Shown here: positions 48,730 to 56,580 of the stretch, in pieces
How positions within the stretch are numbered: position 1 is the stretch's first letter
How the letters are laid out: every line of letters starts with the position of its first letter
Source of the DNA: a virus
DNA length: 64,000 nt
Strand: one strand, 5' to 3'
Virus record (IMG/VR): IMGVR_UViG_3300023184_000046
Coordinates: 56,030 to 120,029 of that record
Program-made: the position numbers and the translations under genes
The notes under the pieces: generated by a model
Database searches by the model: none
What the model was told of the DNA's origin: nothing
The model's input: only the letters and a program-made list of their open reading frames with translations

Positions 48730-49062
48730 CTACCACCCATACCCACCAATTCCCTGTGTTGCCATACGAAAATAAGGATTGTTAAATGGCATATAACCAC
48801 TTGGAGTTACATAGTTATTGTAACCATTGTTGTACCAATTATTATTTTGCCCATACAAATATAAGTTGTTATACCCATTATTGTAACCATAGTTGTTATA
48901 CCCATTATTGTAACCATAGTTGTTAAAACGATAGTTGTACCCATAGTTGTAATTATAACCATTGTTGTAATATCTTACTTGTGGTTGCATAACAAAAAAT
49001 TGTGCATCAGCAGAATTACTAATCCCTAACAAAACAATCAAACCAATAATAAAAGACTTCAT
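48730..49062 (-). CDS. Secreted Tyr/Asn/Gly-repeat protein
   Basis: 110 aa from the second ATG of a pair (49062), placed 5 nt after GAAGG. MKSFIIGLIVLLGISNSADA is a signal peptide with an A-D-A cleavage site. The mature part repeats NNYGYNNGYN-type units (about 30% Asn, 25% Tyr). Low-complexity exported proteins of this kind may form fibres or coat surfaces. Function unknown. Confidence 0.7.
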   Translation of the reverse strand: MKSFIIGLIVLLGISNSADAQFFVMQPQVRYYNNGYNYNYGYNYRFNNYGYNNGYNNYGYNNGYNNLYLYGQNNNWYNNGYNNYVTPSGYMPFNNPYFRMATQGIGGYGW

Positions 49063-49090
49063 CATAACCTTCTTTCTAAAAAATGTAAAA

Positions 49091-49246
49091 TTACCTTCTT
49101 GCTTTCTTCCACTCACGAACAAACTTAACATAAGCAAAATGTTCCATTAATAAAAACCAAAAGAACGCTGCTATACTTAACATAACACTAAATGTAAAAA
49201 ATAATGTAAGTAAAGCAGGCATGATATCATAAAGATATATTAACAT
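49091..49246 (-). CDS. Small inner-membrane protein, 51 aa
   Basis: Start at 49246 (AGGAGATTT upstream). One or two hydrophobic helices (MPALLTLFFTFSVMLSIAAF, FWFLLMEHF) and a basic C-terminus (KFVREWKKARR) on the cytoplasmic side. 8 nt downstream of the ligase. Confidence 0.68.
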   Translation of the reverse strand: MLIYLYDIMPALLTLFFTFSVMLSIAAFFWFLLMEHFAYVKFVREWKKARR

Positions 49247-49253
49247 AAATCTC

Positions 49254-50393
49254 CTAATCCTCAACATCTTCAGTATCTTTATATTTAATACTGTCAATAT
49301 TATCTACTTCAACATCATCTCTTTCACCAAGATAAACTGGCTGAATTAAACTTCCACCAGCAAAAGCATAAAGATATTTAACTTCTATATGCTTTCCTAT
49401 AGTTGGAATTTCATAATTAACTGGAATAGTAACATTGCCAACTGAAACAAGATTACCATCTTTCATCAAACTAATACCAACACTTCTCTTATTGCTTACA
49501 CTAGAAACAATACAAGTGCAAGACTCACAAAACTTAAATTTCAAGTAGTCACCACCACTTGCTGGCCTACCTACATGGTAACTAGCACTCTTACGCTTAA
49601 ATACTACACCTTCTTTTGCTTTTGAATCATTAAACAACTTTTCTTTTTCTTCTTTTTTACCATAAGCCTTTACAAGCTTGATACATTCTTTTTTATTAAA
49701 ATAAAGCCTAAAAAACTCAGCCAATAAGCTGTATCGTCTTTCAAAACTTTCTTCTCTTAAATCTACATCCATGCTAAGGATATCGAAAACATAAAAAGTT
49801 TCACCAATAAGTTCACCATCAAGGAAACAGTTTGGCGGTAAATCTTCAAAACTTTCAAATAATGTTTTTATTTCTTCACTTACTGGAACTTCTTTACCTT
49901 TTCGATTATAACCCTTAAAGTTAGAACCAAATGGAAGTCCTTCAAATTCTAGCATATACCTAACACCATCCATCTTCTCTTGTATCATCCAATCATTATC
50001 GTTTATAAGATTATGTGCTTGTTCTTCCTTTATAGCATTAAGCAATACACATTTACTTACTGCTACTTCTTCTGTTTTAATTACTGGTATAACTTTAGAT
50101 GGTTCACTAGATTCATTTTTTTCTATAACAGAAATTATACTGCCTTTATATCCTTTATTCATTTTTTCTTGAACTAGCTTGTCGAAAATTCTGTTTGCTG
50201 TAGAGAAATCAACAGGTTCATTTGTTTTAGTTCCAGTCTGTAAAGCATTGCCCCTTCTTCCAAAGGCAAAGTTTACAACACACTTATCATTTTCTACTCT
50301 TTCTAAAGAAACATAGTAAACCTTATCGCTGCTGCCTTCTTTGAAAGATAGAGCAGTTTCCTTAACTACATAATTTGCACAAGCACTAGACAT
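49254..50393 (-). CDS. ATP-dependent DNA ligase with N-terminal WGR-like domain
   Basis: 379 aa; start at the second ATG (50393) because AAGGAG is 7 nt upstream of it. Residues 5-90 are a WGR domain (SSDKVYYVSLERVENDKCVV, FAFGRRGNALQTGT, DKLVQEKMNKGYK; Phe replaces Trp in W-G-R). Nucleotidyltransferase motifs: I EKMDGVR (Lys140 is the AMP acceptor), III FLDGELIG, IV EGVVFKR, V DYLKFKF; then an OB-fold C-terminus (KHIEVKYLYAFAGG). Seals nicks in phage DNA; the WGR domain may sense breaks. Confidence 0.88.
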   Translation of the reverse strand: MSSACANYVVKETALSFKEGSSDKVYYVSLERVENDKCVVNFAFGRRGNALQTGTKTNEPVDFSTANRIFDKLVQEKMNKGYKGSIISVIEKNESSEPSKVIPVIKTEEVAVSKCVLLNAIKEEQAHNLINDNDWMIQEKMDGVRYMLEFEGLPFGSNFKGYNRKGKEVPVSEEIKTLFESFEDLPPNCFLDGELIGETFYVFDILSMDVDLREESFERRYSLLAEFFRLYFNKKECIKLVKAYGKKEEKEKLFNDSKAKEGVVFKRKSASYHVGRPASGGDYLKFKFCESCTCIVSSVSNKRSVGISLMKDGNLVSVGNVTIPVNYEIPTIGKHIEVKYLYAFAGGSLIQPVYLGERDDVEVDNIDSIKYKDTEDVED

Positions 50394-50404
50394 ATCCATT
50401 CTCC

Positions 50405-50512
50405 TTAATTAATAATACTAATGATTACAGAAACTAACGCAACACAAAAAGTAATAGGTAAAACTACAGAAATGTAGATTACGCAAAACCCAAAAAACAA
50501 ATCTTGTAACAT
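50405..50512 (-). CDS. Membrane micropeptide, 35 aa
   Basis: Read by eye: AAGG 7 nt before ATG 50512, within the transcript started by promoter K. MLQDLFFGFCVIYISVVLPI then TFCVALVSVIISIIN is hydrophobic throughout, one or two membrane spans. Precedes the ligase by 12 nt. The coding call rests on the start signal, position and hydrophobicity. Confidence 0.5.
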   Translation of the reverse strand: MLQDLFFGFCVIYISVVLPITFCVALVSVIISIIN

Positions 50513-50525
50513 CTGTCTACCTTTA

Positions 50526-50554
50526 TATCGGAAATAAAAATAGTAAAATTTCAA
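50526..50554 (-). promoter_or_regulatory. CCGATA-type promoter (K)
   Basis: TTGAAA (50554-50549), 17 bp, CCGATA (50531-50526). Abuts the csrA stop codon. Drives the micropeptide, the ligase and probably 49091. Confidence 0.75.
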
Positions 50555-50725
50555 CTATTCTGCTTTTTTAAGTAGTTCTTCTCTAAGAATCTTTATATCG
50601 TCAGGTGCAATTATAACTAACCTAACAGAGTTTCTTCCAACCTCTATTACTTTTACAAAAGCATCGCCAATATAAAAACCTTCACCATTTTTACGCTTCA
50701 AAACCAATCCTGATTGCTTATCCAT
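50555..50725 (-). CDS. csrA: CsrA-family RNA-binding regulator
   Basis: 56 aa, too short for a length-filtered gene search. GGAGG 7 nt before ATG. GLVLKRKNGEGFYIGDAFVK, then VIEVGRNSVRLVIIAPDD and ILREELLKK follow CsrA's order (L-T-R-x-x-G-E...I-G-D...G-x-x-x-R-x-G-x-x-A-P...H-R-E-E-I). The conserved RNA-binding arginine at the C-terminal strand is present (ILREE). CsrA dimers bind GGA in mRNA leaders to control translation and stability; this one could retarget host or phage mRNAs. Located downstream of 50755 in its unit. Confidence 0.85.
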   Translation of the reverse strand: MDKQSGLVLKRKNGEGFYIGDAFVKVIEVGRNSVRLVIIAPDDIKILREELLKKAE

Positions 50726-50754
50726 TTCATATCCTCCTTGAATAGAATTTAAAA

Positions 50755-51183
50755 CTACTTGGCCTTCTTAACTTTCCTTAAATCTGATAAAGACTTTTCT
50801 GTTTTGATAATACCATAATCTGGCTTGAAGTTAATTTCTTCTTCTCCAAGTTCTTCCCAAGTTGTCTCTGGTACTTCAACATTGATTTTAATAACTCCTT
50901 CTTTAAAATCAATTTGAATTGATCCTCTTGAACCCTCATTGTTAAAATCTGCCCTGCCATCTTCTTCTATAATCTTCCAAAATAAATCGTCTATATCAAA
51001 ACCAATAGCACTTATACCACCTTCAAAGGTTGAAAAAGTACCAGCAGACCATGTTAAAATATTGTGATTATAGAAATCTGAAAAACTATCACCACTACCT
51101 TCAAATTGAACACTTATACTACTAATAGTTGGGTGTGCTTGTTTGATTTTCTTTATACCTAAAACTATTTCTTTGTCAGTCAT
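50755..51183 (-). CDS. Hypothetical protein, DUF6878-like, paralogue of 51683
   Basis: 142 aa. SSISVQFEGSGDSFSDFYNH near the N-terminus and FNNEGSRGSIQIDFKEGVIK in the C-terminal half; the G-S-G-D-S and N-E-G-x-x-G-x-x-x-I-D pattern resembles DUF6878-like proteins. Paralogous with 51683 over the whole length. Function unknown. Confidence 0.65.
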   Translation of the reverse strand: MTDKEIVLGIKKIKQAHPTISSISVQFEGSGDSFSDFYNHNILTWSAGTFSTFEGGISAIGFDIDDLFWKIIEEDGRADFNNEGSRGSIQIDFKEGVIKINVEVPETTWEELGEEEINFKPDYGIIKTEKSLSDLRKVKKAK

Positions 51184-51206
51184 GTTTAAATTCCTTTAGT
51201 AAAAAC

Positions 51207-51620
51207 TTATAGTTCGCTGAAAGTATACACTCTTTCTTCGATTGAAACCTTTTCACATATAGTCTTTTCTTTAGTCTTTGGAATATCACCAATAGCATTG
51301 TTCATCCAGTTTTTCAATTCCATTTCTGATAAGTAATCCATTACATTAGGGAAAAACTTAAATCTAAAATCCTCATTGATATGCTGTTCACATATTCTGT
51401 ATATGCTTACAACTTTACCATCAGAATTAGTAATTGTTTTCCCAAAGATTACTTCCATGACCTCATGTATCCAGAAATGGTTATGGGTCAATGCTCTATG
51501 GCGATTATCACCACAGTATTTCTTTGAACAATCCATTTTTTCATGGATTGCAAAGTAATCTTCTGTCTTACCACCAAACTTTTTAACGCTTGATAAAGCA
51601 TGAACAAGTGGTTCTGCCAT
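51207..51620 (-). CDS. DUF6915-like protein
   Basis: 137 aa. HALSSVKKFGGKTEDYFAIH, then DNRHRALTHNHFWIHEVMEV, FGKTITNSDGKVVSIYRICE and QHINEDF match the DUF6915 pattern of conserved His/Asp/Glu residues, perhaps metal-binding. Leader TAGTAGGAGGAAACTAATC before ATG is identical to that of 51683. About 16 nt from the predicted promoter L start. Confidence 0.75.
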   Translation of the reverse strand: MAEPLVHALSSVKKFGGKTEDYFAIHEKMDCSKKYCGDNRHRALTHNHFWIHEVMEVIFGKTITNSDGKVVSIYRICEQHINEDFRFKFFPNVMDYLSEMELKNWMNNAIGDIPKTKEKTICEKVSIEERVYTFSEL

Positions 51621-51642
51621 GATTAGTTTCCTCCTACTACTA

Positions 51643-51671
51643 TATCGGAAACAATTTGAGTAAAGTTTTAA
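51643..51671 (-). promoter_or_regulatory. CCGATA-type promoter (L)
   Basis: TTAAAA (51671-51666), 17 bp, CCGATA (51648-51643). Confidence 0.68.
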
Positions 51672-51682
51672 CTATTTAATAT

Positions 51683-52096
51683 TTATTTTGCTTTTTTTAA
51701 GTTCTTATGCTTTTTTAAGTCAATTTTAGATTCTCCAAGGTCAGTCCAACTTGCTACTTCAACATTAACTTTAATAAACCCTTCCTTAAAATCAATTAAA
51801 ATTGATCCTCTTGAATCCTCATTACTGAAACCTGCTCTGTTATCTACAAACATAATTTCTACAAGCAAATTCGTCATATCAGCACTATATCTTATAGCTT
51901 TAATTTCATCTTTGGATAGGGATACAGTACCAGAAGACCATTCTAAACCAAAATGCTTGGTAACATTCGAGAATTCCTCACCTTTTGCTTCAAACTCACA
52001 ATGTATACTTTTAATATTTGGGTATGATTTTCTAAACTTCGACATGAGTGATAATATTTTCCTGTTAGCCATGATTAGTTTCCTTTTGTTAGCCAT
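51683..52096 (-). CDS. Hypothetical protein, DUF6878-like, paralogue of 50755
   Basis: 137 aa from 52096, where GGAGGA is 8 nt upstream; a 24-bp leader duplication creates a second in-frame ATG at 52072, from which the protein aligns end to end with the 50755 product. Conserved blocks: KSIHCEFEAKGEEFSNVTKH and FSNEDSRGSILIDFKEGFIK. Function unknown. Confidence 0.65.
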   Translation of the reverse strand: MANKRKLIMANRKILSLMSKFRKSYPNIKSIHCEFEAKGEEFSNVTKHFGLEWSSGTVSLSKDEIKAIRYSADMTNLLVEIMFVDNRAGFSNEDSRGSILIDFKEGFIKVNVEVASWTDLGESKIDLKKHKNLKKAK

Positions 52097-52118
52097 GATT
52101 AGTTTCCTCCTACTACTA

Positions 52119-52147
52119 TATCGGAAACGCCATGAGCAAAATTTCAA
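52119..52147 (-). promoter_or_regulatory. CCGATA-type promoter (M)
   Basis: TTGAAA (52147-52142), 17 bp, CCGATA (52124-52119). Leader nearly identical to that after promoter L. Confidence 0.74.
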
Positions 52148-52155
52148 CTATGTAA

Positions 52156-53199
52156 TTAATATTTAAACTTTTTAACTTTTTCTTTTTTCTTCTGAGCATT
52201 ATTAAAAGAAGTGTACAAATTTTCACATACGCCTAATGACTTAAGCAACTTCATGTTTTTTTCATTAGTGCAAAATTCAACATTCTTAGAAAAGAACAAT
52301 TCCATGAATTCACTATCTCTAACAACACCTTCAAAGTATTGCTTTAATCTATCGTATTTTTTAAAAGTTTTTAAGAAATGAGGAAACAATAATACTATGT
52401 GACACATATTTTCATGCGTAATAATACTAGGGAAATTAGCAATAAACTTAAAGATATCTTTACATCTTAGTTTGATAAACTTATCTTCATCCATTTTTTC
52501 TATTATTCTAATTCCACCTTTCTTTACGCCAACCACATGGTTGTACTGCATGCTTTGGTTAAACTTATAATCTAATGTTGCAAAGAAATAGCTAATTGCA
52601 GTGCTTTCTTTCATAGGCAGGAGAATTTCAAAACTCCACGGTATTCTCTTTAAGTAATTCTTTATATAAGTTTCAATTTGCAGAGGGCACATCTGAATAA
52701 TATGCTGATTATTAATGCAATGATTAATACTTATCTTCTGCATCCATTCACGCAACACAGGTTCATCTTTAATGAACAAGTAATCCATTACAGATTGTGG
52801 AACCGATTTCAAATAGATTATATTGTCTAAGTTTTTCTTTGCTAAAAATAAAGCATTTTCTTCTGTTAAATTTATATGCTTTAACATGTCTAATGCATTG
52901 TTTCTTTTTTCCCAATTAGTTTCAGTATTGAATTTTTTAATAAACAATTTTTGTCTATCGAAAGTATTGTATTTTTCTATGAATGCATGTATTTCTTTGC
53001 AGGCTTCATCTTTGTCTTTTTGATAAGAAAGAAGTTCAAGTTTATCCAGCTGACACTTTTCATATGTTGTTAAAATATCATAATATTCTATAATTTTATC
53101 ATAAGAATCATAATCTTCAATACCATCAAGGTTTAGATAAACACTTCCTTCTGTGTACCTGGCATTGTATAAATCATCTGATCCTCTTAAATATAACAT
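52156..53199 (-). CDS. Hypothetical helical protein with KFKY tail, 347 aa
   Basis: Start 53199 (AAGGAG 4-5 nt upstream). Mostly helical, starting MLYLRGSDDLYNARYTEGSV; the first 25 residues recall a leucine-rich repeat start (SVYLNLDGIEDYD). Ends KKKEKVKKFKY. Its stop lies 9 nt from the -35 of promoter M. Function unknown. Confidence 0.62.
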   Translation of the reverse strand: MLYLRGSDDLYNARYTEGSVYLNLDGIEDYDSYDKIIEYYDILTTYEKCQLDKLELLSYQKDKDEACKEIHAFIEKYNTFDRQKLFIKKFNTETNWEKRNNALDMLKHINLTEENALFLAKKNLDNIIYLKSVPQSVMDYLFIKDEPVLREWMQKISINHCINNQHIIQMCPLQIETYIKNYLKRIPWSFEILLPMKESTAISYFFATLDYKFNQSMQYNHVVGVKKGGIRIIEKMDEDKFIKLRCKDIFKFIANFPSIITHENMCHIVLLFPHFLKTFKKYDRLKQYFEGVVRDSEFMELFFSKNVEFCTNEKNMKLLKSLGVCENLYTSFNNAQKKKEKVKKFKY

Positions 53200-53210
53200 G
53201 TAACTCCTTA

Positions 53211-53423
53211 TTAACTGTCCCATCCTTCATAATATTTAGATTCTTCAATCTCGATATTATAACTGATGTTTAACTCTCCTATTTCAGGAGTATAAACTTC
53301 ACCCGTCTTAAAGACAGGTAAAATCTTTACTTCTTCTCCTGTTAATAAAGTTATATAGCTTTCACCAATACTTGTATATTGATTGGTAGTTATAAAACCA
53401 GTTATAGTGAATTTAATGCTCAT
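53211..53423 (-). CDS. Small beta-rich protein, 70 aa
   Basis: MSIKFTITGFITTNQYTSIG then SYITLLTGEEVKILPVFKTG suggests an all-beta fold. VKILPV also occurs in the 60758 product. Weak ribosome-binding site (TATAAGTTT before ATG). No family recognised. Confidence 0.58.
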   Translation of the reverse strand: MSIKFTITGFITTNQYTSIGESYITLLTGEEVKILPVFKTGEVYTPEIGELNISYNIEIEESKYYEGWDS

Positions 53424-53432
53424 AAACTTATA

Positions 53433-53885
53433 CTAGTTATACCACGAAGAATCTGCGTCTTGTTTTGGAATTCTACGCTTTCTTTGCTTAGCTTCTGAAA
53501 GTTCTCTCATCTTTTCAGCAAACTTATATGTGGCGTGTTGAATACATCGCAAAGACTTTTCGAAAATCATTTTTATGTCTTGTGCAGAAGTTAGTAACAT
53601 TTCAACACTTGCGTGTGTTTCCATATCACTAGTTGTAATCTTTATAAGCTTTATTTCATGATTTAACTGAGAACTTGCAAGTAACACTTGGTCAAGCTCA
53701 GTTTCAGATTCTATTTCCCAGAAATTAGGAAGTACAAGTCTAAAGAAACTTTCATCCGTATCATCAACTAATATTGCAAGACTCATGCTTTCACACTTGA
53801 ATACTATATCTCCTTCTTTATCAACCTTAACTTGGTAACCCTGTTCTTTCAAATATTCAAGTATGATCTTTTCTCTTTCTCTCAT
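53433..53885 (-). CDS. YbjN/secretion-chaperone-fold-like protein
   Basis: 150 aa. The arrangement of an N-terminal helix, IVFKCESMSLAILVDDTDES, FFRLVLPNFWEIESETELDQ, a long helix and IKLIKITTSD...ASVEMLL matches the YbjN/type-III-chaperone-like fold. C-terminal basic tail (AKQRKRRIPKQD). Role unknown, perhaps a chaperone or sensor. Confidence 0.62.
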   Translation of the reverse strand: MREREKIILEYLKEQGYQVKVDKEGDIVFKCESMSLAILVDDTDESFFRLVLPNFWEIESETELDQVLLASSQLNHEIKLIKITTSDMETHASVEMLLTSAQDIKMIFEKSLRCIQHATYKFAEKMRELSEAKQRKRRIPKQDADSSWYN

Positions 53886-53898
53886 GATATCTATTCCT

Positions 53899-54366
53899 TT
53901 AAAAGGTTGATTGTAAGTTTACTGTATTGAATATGTCTTGCAAAAATTGCAGGTCTTGAACTGATAATGTTTTATTAGATTTAACATATTCTGCTATCAA
54001 ATTTACTAATAAAATTACTTTTTCTGGGACATCCGTGCTCTCACCTTCTTCATCAGTAGGCCCGTTGATAATCATATTGCCAACAATGACATCAAATAAA
54101 TCTTCTTGGCTTAAACTTTTATTAATAAACTTATTTAATATGCTGATATCTTCTGAAGATCCAAGTATGTAAACTGCAGTCCCAATAATGTTTAATGGAA
54201 GTTTATCTAACTTTCCTTCTTCATTAACAAGACCAGTACAATTTGCAAATCTGGGGAAATAAATTCCTTCAATATATCCTCCTACTGTATCTTGCAATGA
54301 TTGCAACCCATCCAATTGTTTTAATTCTACTTCACCATTAACATTTATAACTATAGCTTTAGACAT
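53899..54366 (-). CDS. DUF3846-like protein
   Basis: 155 aa. AIVINVNGEVELKQLDGLQS, then LQDTVGGYIEGIYFPRF, CTGLVNEEGKLDKLPLNIIG and VIVGNMIINGPTDEEGE give the complete DUF3846 pattern. Paralogue of 22192-22560, with a longer C-terminal helix. AAAAGGAAA site. Confidence 0.8.
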   Translation of the reverse strand: MSKAIVINVNGEVELKQLDGLQSLQDTVGGYIEGIYFPRFANCTGLVNEEGKLDKLPLNIIGTAVYILGSSEDISILNKFINKSLSQEDLFDVIVGNMIINGPTDEEGESTDVPEKVILLVNLIAEYVKSNKTLSVQDLQFLQDIFNTVNLQSTF

Positions 54367-54380
54367 TTTAAATTTCCTTT

Positions 54381-54611
54381 TTATAACTTTGAAATAAGCT
54401 CAATAGCTTCTTTTATCTTTTTTTCATCACCACTTTTTTTTGCATCGAATAGTGCTAGAAACGCAGTATTTGTTTCTAGTAACTCTGCTCCAGTAAAAGA
54501 AACTTGTTTGTCTCCCATGTTAAGCTTGTATACTTTTTCAGGGATTATTTTGTCTTCTAAAGCACCAGTTCTCATTTTTTCGATTGATTCTTCTAAAAAC
54601 TTATCATTCAT
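54381..54611 (-). CDS. Small hypothetical protein, 76 aa
   Basis: AAGGAG site. MNDKFLEESIEKMRTGALED, then a beta strand (KQVSFTGAEL) and a helix. No family recognised; operon member. Confidence 0.6.
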   Translation of the reverse strand: MNDKFLEESIEKMRTGALEDKIIPEKVYKLNMGDKQVSFTGAELLETNTAFLALFDAKKSGDEKKIKEAIELISKL

Positions 54612-54626
54612 CTTACATTCTCCTTG

Positions 54627-55121
54627 TTAATTTACAATGAAATTAAAAACACTAACAAACAAACTAAGCATTACTATTAACAAAATAGCAGATGCAATCA
54701 ACCACTTAAACTTAGATGGTTGCACAATGACTTCTTCGTCTTCCCACTTTACGATGTTGCATATTTTAGGTAGATGCCTATTTGTCTGCTCCTCTGGTAT
54801 ATAACTTATGCTTCCACCTTCTTCGTATATCATCGTTGGGAAACCACCCTCAAGTGCAGCATTGTAGATATTGGCCTCTCTACATCTAATAATCTTTTTA
54901 CATCTAGGGCATTTTACATCGCAATATTTCTTTGTGTTGTTTTCATCCATTTCTTGTCCTTCAATGTCTTCCCAAGAAACAACATCTCTCCACTTCATCC
55001 AGCACTCGCAATCAAAAATTCGTTCTATTATTTTTCTTTTTTCTTCACCATTAAAGAAACTAATTAATCTATCTTTATATTCACCAGTAGCTAAAATCTT
55101 CAGTTCGTTTTTCTTACGCAT
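54627..55121 (-). CDS. Zinc-ribbon membrane protein, 164 aa
   Basis: DVKCPRCKKIIRCREANIYN (about residues 76-95) plus upstream Cys residues form a zinc-ribbon candidate. One C-terminal transmembrane helix (WLIASAILLIVMLSLFVSVF). Tail-anchored topology. No family recognised. Confidence 0.65.
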   Translation of the reverse strand: MRKKNELKILATGEYKDRLISFFNGEEKRKIIERIFDCECWMKWRDVVSWEDIEGQEMDENNTKKYCDVKCPRCKKIIRCREANIYNAALEGGFPTMIYEEGGSISYIPEEQTNRHLPKICNIVKWEDEEVIVQPSKFKWLIASAILLIVMLSLFVSVFNFIVN

Positions 55122-55135
55122 TTCAATCTCTTTGG

Positions 55136-55519
55136 TTAGAATTTAGTTTTTTTGTTAATTTTTACACCAGAAAGATTAGCACCTTCTAGATTAGCCCCTT
55201 TTAGATTAGCACCTTCTAGATTAGCACCTTCTAAATTAGCCCCCTCCAGCCACGCATCAGAGAGATCAGCACCTTTAAGATTTGCACCTTTAAGGTTCGC
55301 ACCAAAAAGACTAGCACTAGATAGATCAGCTTTTTCTAAATTTGTACCAGAAAAATTCATCTGCATAAGATCATGTTCAGAGAGATCAGCATTTTTAAGA
55401 TTTGCACCTTTAATATTACCCCTACCTAATGTTAATTTTCCTCCATATCCATAAACAACACGGCAACTATTAATAACTTTGCCACTTCTGTTCTCAATAT
55501 ACATCGGGTTAACAATCAT
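55136..55519 (-). CDS. Pentapeptide-repeat protein
   Basis: 127 aa. About 15 pentapeptides of the A(D/N)Lxx type: LKNADLSEHDLMQMNFSG, then ANLKGANLKGADLSDAWLEG and ANLEGANLKGANL. Predicts a right-handed quadrilateral beta-helix. Some relatives mimic DNA and inhibit gyrase; whether this one does is unknown. The 15-bp units are also near-identical as DNA. 117-nt gap upstream shows nothing. Confidence 0.88.
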   Translation of the reverse strand: MIVNPMYIENRSGKVINSCRVVYGYGGKLTLGRGNIKGANLKNADLSEHDLMQMNFSGTNLEKADLSSASLFGANLKGANLKGADLSDAWLEGANLEGANLEGANLKGANLEGANLSGVKINKKTKF

Positions 55520-55638
55520 CTTAAATTTCCTTTTTAAGTCTCAGTTAAAACACATTTTAAAAAATACAAGCTGGAGTAACATACTTTAATATTTGCCCAG
55601 AATAAAATTTCTGTTACACCAGATTGTTCACTTGAAAA

Positions 55639-55830
55639 TCACTTTACTTGACGCACAGAAATAATAGTTATTTTATCTTTTCCATACTGTGCTTCTATAA
55701 TGTTCCTAGCAGCACTTGATGAACTTGCCTTAACAATCTCGCTACTACGAGTATAAGGTTTTTTAATTGAAAAGGAAACCTCATATTCATGTAATTCTAC
55801 AAATTTAACATAAGCAGGCATGTCAAACAT
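55639..55830 (-). CDS. Small hypothetical protein, 63 aa
   Basis: AAGGAG 7 nt before ATG. YVKFVELHEYEVSFSIKKPY, then SSSSAARNIIEAQYGKDKIT: a strand-helix-strand phage protein resembling families that end with I-x-V-x-x-V. No specific assignment. Confidence 0.62.
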   Translation of the reverse strand: MFDMPAYVKFVELHEYEVSFSIKKPYTRSSEIVKASSSSAARNIIEAQYGKDKITIISVRQVK

Positions 55831-55841
55831 TTATATACTCC

Positions 55842-56147
55842 TTAATCAAGCACCCATTCTTCAATCATTTCTTCCTTGGAATCAAATGTTTCACACGCAG
55901 AAAAATTAAATTTACTTCCAAGTTGATTAACTCCAACAATAAACTTATCGTTTACCTCGCCTAAGAAAATTGCAAAATTATCATTAGGGTCACCTTCAAA
56001 TAAGTTTCCATTCTTACGCTTTAAACATAAACCGATTGTTTCATCATCACCATAATCTTTATTACTTGTTGGGATTCTCTTATCACCAAACGCAGGTGTG
56101 TTTTCAAGAGCTTCATACGCCACATTAGGACTTAGTCTAGTTTTCAT
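55842..56147 (-). CDS. Hypothetical protein, 101 aa
   Basis: Start at ATG 56147 (AAGGAG upstream), not the TTG two codons earlier. MKTRLSPNVAYEALENTPAF, GLCLKRKNGNLFEGDPNDNF and a beta strand FIVGVNQLG. Starts MKTRL, not the late tag. No family recognised. Confidence 0.6.
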   Translation of the reverse strand: MKTRLSPNVAYEALENTPAFGDKRIPTSNKDYGDDETIGLCLKRKNGNLFEGDPNDNFAIFLGEVNDKFIVGVNQLGSKFNFSACETFDSKEEMIEEWVLD

Positions 56148-56161
56148 AAACAATCTCCTTA

Positions 56162-56425
56162 TTAATGTTTTAAAAGATCAATAGGTTCGCCATTTAACAC
56201 ATGAGCCAAAGCTAAAGCTTCATTATTATCTTTAATATCATCATACCTTTTATCAAACTCTTCATCAATTTCCTGCTTACTTAAATCGGCATAAGGTTTA
56301 TATCTTTCTCCCATTAGAATATCAGATATAAGTTTATAATCTTTTTCAGAAATAGATTCTTTGATTTCAAGTATATCCTCTCCCATCATAAGGGCAATCT
56401 TCTCTTTACTGGTAAACTTTTTCAT
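56162..56425 (-). CDS. Small hypothetical protein, paralogue of 59114
   Basis: 87 aa. YKLISDILMGERYKPYADLS then EIDEEFDKRYDDI aligns with YEFICSILFGDYWTQYNNLT of the 59114 product. Start overlaps the upstream stop (ATGA). Function unknown. Confidence 0.62.
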   Translation of the reverse strand: MKKFTSKEKIALMMGEDILEIKESISEKDYKLISDILMGERYKPYADLSKQEIDEEFDKRYDDIKDNNEALALAHVLNGEPIDLLKH

Positions 56426-56580
56426 AAATAATCTCCTTGTATTCTTCGGACTTCTTCAGTAAGCTTCTTCACTTCATCACGCAGTTTTTGCAACTCAGCT
56501 TCATTTTGCTTTATTGCAAGTGCTGCAAGATCATCTCTGTTTAACTTTATAAGATTGTTGAACTCTTCTTCACTTATCAT
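56422..56580 (-). CDS. Coiled-coil peptide, 52 aa
   Basis: Found by eye. AAAGGAG 6 nt before ATG 56580. MISEEEFNNLIKLNRDDLAA, then AIKQNEAELQKLRDEVKKLT: a continuous heptad coiled coil. Overlaps the upstream gene by 11 nt and the downstream one by ATGA, so it is embedded in the operon. Confidence 0.68.
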   Translation of the reverse strand: MISEEEFNNLIKLNRDDLAALAIKQNEAELQKLRDEVKKLTEEVRRIQGDYL

